Positions 5,596 to 6,223 of a DNA stretch of 6,223 nt are shown here, piece after piece; the stretch's first letter is position 1, and each line of letters opens with the position of its first letter. Source of the DNA: JBBQSN01 sp038213835 (GTDB taxonomy: Bacteria; Actinomycetota; Actinomycetes; Actinomycetales; CAWJMD01). The stretch covers positions 1 to 6,223 of the forward strand of contig JBBQSN010000181.1 in the NCBI GenBank assembly GCA_038213835.1. Direction: 5' to 3'. The notes beneath the pieces were generated by a model, which did not search any database, was not told where the DNA came from, and saw only the letters and a program-made list of their open reading frames with translations. Made by a program: the position numbers and the translations under genes.

Positions 5596-6223
5596 CGCAG
5601 CATCTGCCGGGCCAGCACGATCCGCTGGATCTGGTTCGTGCCCTCGTAGATCTGGGTGATCTTGGCGTCGCGCATCATCCGCTCGGCCGGGAAGTCGCTG
5701 GTGTAGCCGTAGCCGCCGAGCAGCTGGACGGCGTCCACGGTCACCTTCATCGCGACGTCGCTCGCGAAGCACTTGGCCGCCGCCGAGAAGGCGGTCAGGT
5801 CGGCGTCGCCGCGCTCGGACTTCGCCGCCGCGGCGTAGGTCAGCTGGCGGGCGGCCTCGAGCTGCATGCCCATGTCGGCGAGCATGAACTGCAGGCCCTG
5901 GAACTCCGCGAGCGCCTTGCCGAACTGGCGCCGCTCCTTGACGTAGCCGACCGCCAGGTCGAGCGCGCCCTGGGCGATGCCCACCGCCTGCGCCGCGATC
6001 GTCACGCGGGTGTGGTCCAGGGTGCGCATCGCGATGCGCATGCCGTCACCGGGCGCGCCGACCAGGCGGTCGTCGTCGAGCACCACGCCGTCGAGGTAGA
6101 CCTCGCGGGTGGGGGAGCCCTTGATGCCGAGCTTCTTCTCCGGCTTGCCGAACGAGACGCCGGCGTCGGTCTTCTGGACGACGAACGCGCTGAGGTGCTC
6201 CCCGCGCGCGGCGTCCGGGTCGG
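5592..6223 (-). CDS. Acyl-CoA dehydrogenase, C-terminal portion (partial, runs off the right edge)
   Basis: The minus strand is open from the stop at 5594-5592 to the window edge, giving 210 codons without the N-terminus. The GTG at 6086 is internal, because the reading frame upstream is clearly homologous: FVVQKTDAGVSFGKPEKKLG and GSPTREVYLDGV come from the central beta domain. The C-terminal helical domain follows, with RRQFGKALAEFQGLQFMLAD, the AVQLLGGYGY segment, and the signature RDAKITQIYEGTNQIQR. The Glu of YEGT (codon 5645-5643) is the catalytic base in short- and medium-chain acyl-CoA dehydrogenases. The C-terminus IVLARQMLR is like FadE25/short-branched-chain types. It would oxidise an acyl-CoA to the 2-enoyl-CoA with FAD, passing electrons to ETF. 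Being convergent, it is likely a separate transcription unit; a role in the same pathway is possible but unproven. Confidence 0.92.
   Translation of the reverse strand, partial: DPDAARGEHLSAFVVQKTDAGVSFGKPEKKLGIKGSPTREVYLDGVVLDDDRLVGAPGDGMRIAMRTLDHTRVTIAAQAVGIAQGALDLAVGYVKERRQFGKALAEFQGLQFMLADMGMQLEAARQLTYAAAAKSERGDADLTAFSAAAKCFASDVAMKVTVDAVQLLGGYGYTSDFPAERMMRDAKITQIYEGTNQIQRIVLARQMLR

Noticed and set aside
6084..6086. GTG at 6086 as the start of the acyl-CoA dehydrogenase
   Set aside because: The frame upstream continues to the window edge with clear acyl-CoA dehydrogenase sequence, so this GTG is an internal Val codon and the gene is partial.

Overview
The window is very GC-rich, with G or C at nearly every third codon position, several GTG starts and G-rich ribosome binding sites. 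Together with the protein types this points to a high-GC actinobacterium, such as a Nocardioides-, Pseudonocardia- or Geodermatophilus-like organism. The genus cannot be fixed from the sequence. No RNA gene, mobile element or CRISPR array is visible.

Layout. At the left edge (1-114, minus strand) is the beginning of a membrane protein gene, transcribed leftward out of the window. A 218-base divergent intergenic region (115-332) follows. It holds a perfect 8-bp inverted repeat (224-245), a promoter whose -35 lies in that repeat (239-268), and a GTGTGACG direct repeat (267-289). From 333 to 5595 six genes run on the plus strand: a LimB/luciferase-like FMN-dependent monooxygenase; a flavin reductase fused to an IclR-type ligand-sensing domain; a classical SDR dehydrogenase; a 110-residue protein I do not recognise; a RibB/RibA fusion whose GTP cyclohydrolase II half has lost its catalytic segment; and a MarR-family regulator. 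At the right edge (5592-6223, minus strand) is the C-terminal part of an acyl-CoA dehydrogenase, convergent with the marR gene and sharing a CTAG double stop with it.

How the genes fit together (inference). The block reads as a self-contained two-component flavin monooxygenase system. The RibB-type enzyme would add riboflavin precursor and so raise FMN supply. The reductase would make reduced FMN, possibly only when its IclR-like domain binds the substrate. The monooxygenase would use that FMNH2 and O2 to oxidise a small, probably hydrophobic carbonyl or terpenoid-like compound. The SDR would oxidise or reduce an alcohol/ketone intermediate. The MarR protein is the local candidate regulator. 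A 12-bp perfect hairpin between the monooxygenase and reductase genes could set the monooxygenase apart in dosage from the rest.

The most notable points are the reductase-IclR sensor fusion, the internal deletion in the GTP cyclohydrolase II domain, and the palindromic operator candidate over the -35 box.
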